Position numbers and translations under genes: made by a program. A stretch of 64,000 nt of DNA from Desulfosarcina sp. BuS5 (GTDB taxonomy: Bacteria; Desulfobacterota; Desulfobacteria; Desulfobacterales; BuS5), in contig NZ_CP087952.1 of the NCBI RefSeq assembly GCF_028752835.1, forward strand, positions 3,656,501-3,720,500, read 5' to 3'. Below, piece after piece: positions 62,742 through 64,000 of this stretch (the stretch's first letter is position 1; each line of letters opens with the position of its first letter). The notes below the pieces were generated by a model that did no database searches, was not told where the DNA came from, and saw only the letters and a list, made by a program, of their open reading frames with translations.

Positions 62742-63707
62742 ATGAAAAAATTAAGTGCGGCTGAAATGGTGGAAAGAGTAGTTACGGGAGACCGCCGGAT
62801 AGCAGCCCGTACTATCACTCTGGTTGAAAATGAGATGGACGAGCACCATGAAATCATGAAACTTATCTATCCCCATTCAGGGCAGGCACGTATTATAGGC
62901 GTAACCGGTGTGGGAGGCGCAGGCAAGAGTACCCTAACCAACCATATTGTAAGAAAGCTGAGGGGACAGGACAAAAAAGTAGGGGTTATTGTTGTTGATC
63001 CGAGCAGCCCCTTTTCAGGTGGAGCCTTGCTGGGTGACAGGATCAGGATGCAGAGCCACACCCTCGATCCAGGCGTATTTATCAGGAGTATGGCCTCCAG
63101 GGGGTACCTGGGAGGTTTGTCCAAGGGCACTTATGATGTAATTCGCATTATGGAGGCCATGGGCATGGATGTTGTAATAGTCGAAACACTCGGCGCAGGC
63201 CAGGATGAGATTGATCTTATCCATATAGCCGGCACCTGTTTGCTGGTCCATACGCCCAATATGGGAGATGATATTCAGGCCATGAAAGCCGGAATAATGG
63301 AGATTGCGGATATCAATGTTTTGAATAAAGCTGACCAAGAAGGCGCCGATACCAGTTTCAGACAATTGAGGAACTCCATATCCGCCGCGGGTTTTGAAGC
63401 GGGGGCCTGGGTGCCGAAAGTTATAGCAACCGTTTCCATGGCCGCCAAACTTGAGGATCTTAAGGGTATTGATGAACTCATGGATACCATAGCGGAGCAT
63501 GATGCACATTTGCATGCCGGTAATCATATTGATCGAGTCAGATTCGCGCGGGTGGAACAGGAACTGGGTGTTGTATTCAAGGAAAAGATGGAGAGGAAGA
63601 TTTATAATGAGCTGAAAAGCACCGGAAAGAAGAAAGAGTACATCAACAGCATTATTGAAGGAGCTACTAATCCGTATTCCGTTTCAGATGAGGTTTTAAA
63701 TTTTTAA
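62742..63707 (+). CDS. meaB: MeaB-type G-protein chaperone of an adenosylcobalamin-dependent mutase
   Basis: The 321-residue protein has Walker A GVGGAGKSTLTNH, VVDPSSPFSGGALLGDRIRM (switch region), VIVETLGAGQDEIDL and the guanine-binding NKAD. MeaB protects and reloads methylmalonyl-CoA mutase and relatives with cobalamin. The usual VETVGVGQSE is VETLGAGQDE here, a modest variation. No mutase gene is in the window, but the next gene is cut off at its start and may belong to that pathway. Confidence 0.9.
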   Translation: MKKLSAAEMVERVVTGDRRIAARTITLVENEMDEHHEIMKLIYPHSGQARIIGVTGVGGAGKSTLTNHIVRKLRGQDKKVGVIVVDPSSPFSGGALLGDRIRMQSHTLDPGVFIRSMASRGYLGGLSKGTYDVIRIMEAMGMDVVIVETLGAGQDEIDLIHIAGTCLLVHTPNMGDDIQAMKAGIMEIADINVLNKADQEGADTSFRQLRNSISAAGFEAGAWVPKVIATVSMAAKLEDLKGIDELMDTIAEHDAHLHAGNHIDRVRFARVEQELGVVFKEKMERKIYNELKSTGKKKEYINSIIEGATNPYSVSDEVLNF

Positions 63708-63797
63708 TTTCGGTCATTTCAGGATATGAGGTATGAGTATTGAGAATAAAGATGCGATCTGGTTTTCCTCATCACTCACTATTCAACACGCAACTCT

Positions 63798-63923
63798 ATA
63801 GATTTTTAGATAATTACCTGATTTTAAAATTTGGCACAAGGCCGGATGTGGTAGGGGTTCAAAATTTTGAACCCCTACTTCGATGACCGATAACGCAGTG
63901 AAATTATTTATGTGGAAATCTAT
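63798..63923 (-). repeat. 126-bp MITE-like element, copy E (inverted)
   Basis: It starts ATAGATTTTTAGATAATTAC and ends TGTGGAAATCTAT, with the exact GGGTTCAAAATTTTGAACCC palindrome in the middle. Same orientation as copy D. Terminal arms have drifted (GATTTTTAG rather than GATTGTCAG), but the changes are partly compensated at the opposite end (GGAAATC for TGACAATC). The remainder of 63708-63987 has no gene. Confidence 0.75.
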
Positions 63924-63987
63924 AAGTGACCGAAGATAAAACCAACCCCTAATTCTCTTGTTTGTTATGACAGGGTTTCAGGCGTAA

Positions 63988-64000
63988 AGGAGAGACCATG
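63988..64000 (+). promoter_or_regulatory. Ribosome site and ATG of a gene starting at the window edge
   Basis: AAGGAGAGACC ends in ATG at the last three bases. The coding sequence is outside the window, so its identity is unknown. Confidence 0.6.

Overview
The window looks like a chromosomal segment of a moderately AT-rich member of the Desulfobacterota (formerly Deltaproteobacteria), probably Desulfobacterales. I infer this from the protein families and gene neighbourhoods (hisC-cmk-rpsA-sppA, guaB-dnaE, dnaG-rpoD, tig-clpP-clpX-lon, meaB beside a family III CoA-transferase). No species is claimed.

Layout. Positions 1-2.8 kb hold an MSHA-pilus / type II secretion-like gene run on the minus strand (ATPase with SPOR domain, TPR protein, start of a PilB/GspE-like ATPase). 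Positions 2.9-8.3 kb are a gene graveyard: a DUF4143 ATPase pseudogene, a HicA-HicB remnant, a truncated unidentified gene, several short repeats and one complete ISNCY-type element (1,896 bp, 8-bp target duplication). Positions 8.36-27.9 kb are a type I (I-B-like) CRISPR-Cas locus read on the minus strand: cas5, cas3, cas8-like, cas7, cas6, an inserted accessory block (toxin-antitoxin pair, small ORF, AlbA_2 protein), cas4, cas1, cas2, leader and an array of 52 repeats and 51 spacers. From 29.6 kb onward the DNA is dense core genome: bifunctional hisC-cmk, rpsA, sppA, a YrdC-family gene, guaB-dnaE-manC-degT, an SDR, hisB-lipoprotein-hisA, dnaG-rpoD, tRNA-Met, a Nif3-like gene, an amidase, tRNA-Leu, tig-clpP-clpX-lon, tRNA-Val and tRNA-Asp, a PC4-like gene with a nucleoside phosphorylase and ligA, then a CoA-transferase and meaB.

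Most notable result. The interference half of the CRISPR locus is freshly wrecked while the adaptation half and the array look intact. cas5 is cut after codon 6 by one IS (6-bp target duplication). cas8 and cas6 are each cut by near-identical IS4-family elements with exact 9-bp duplications. cas3 is split by a frameshift in a run of eight A residues. Removing each IS and one duplication copy rejoins each reading frame exactly, so the insertions are recent and the ancestral proteins can be reconstructed (cas5 about 192 aa, cas8-like about 468 aa, cas6 about 265 aa, cas3 about 720 aa).

A second signal is a dispersed, non-coding element of about 126 bp, present as four well-preserved copies, one diverged copy and two end fragments between core genes. 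It has terminal inverted repeats and a central palindrome built on a GTTCAAAATTTTGAAC core, like a MITE. One copy supplies the last codons and stop of hisC-cmk. I saw no wholly new multi-gene system; the accessory genes inside the cas locus (AlbA_2 protein, 58-aa membrane-like ORF, toxin-antitoxin) are the least explained parts.
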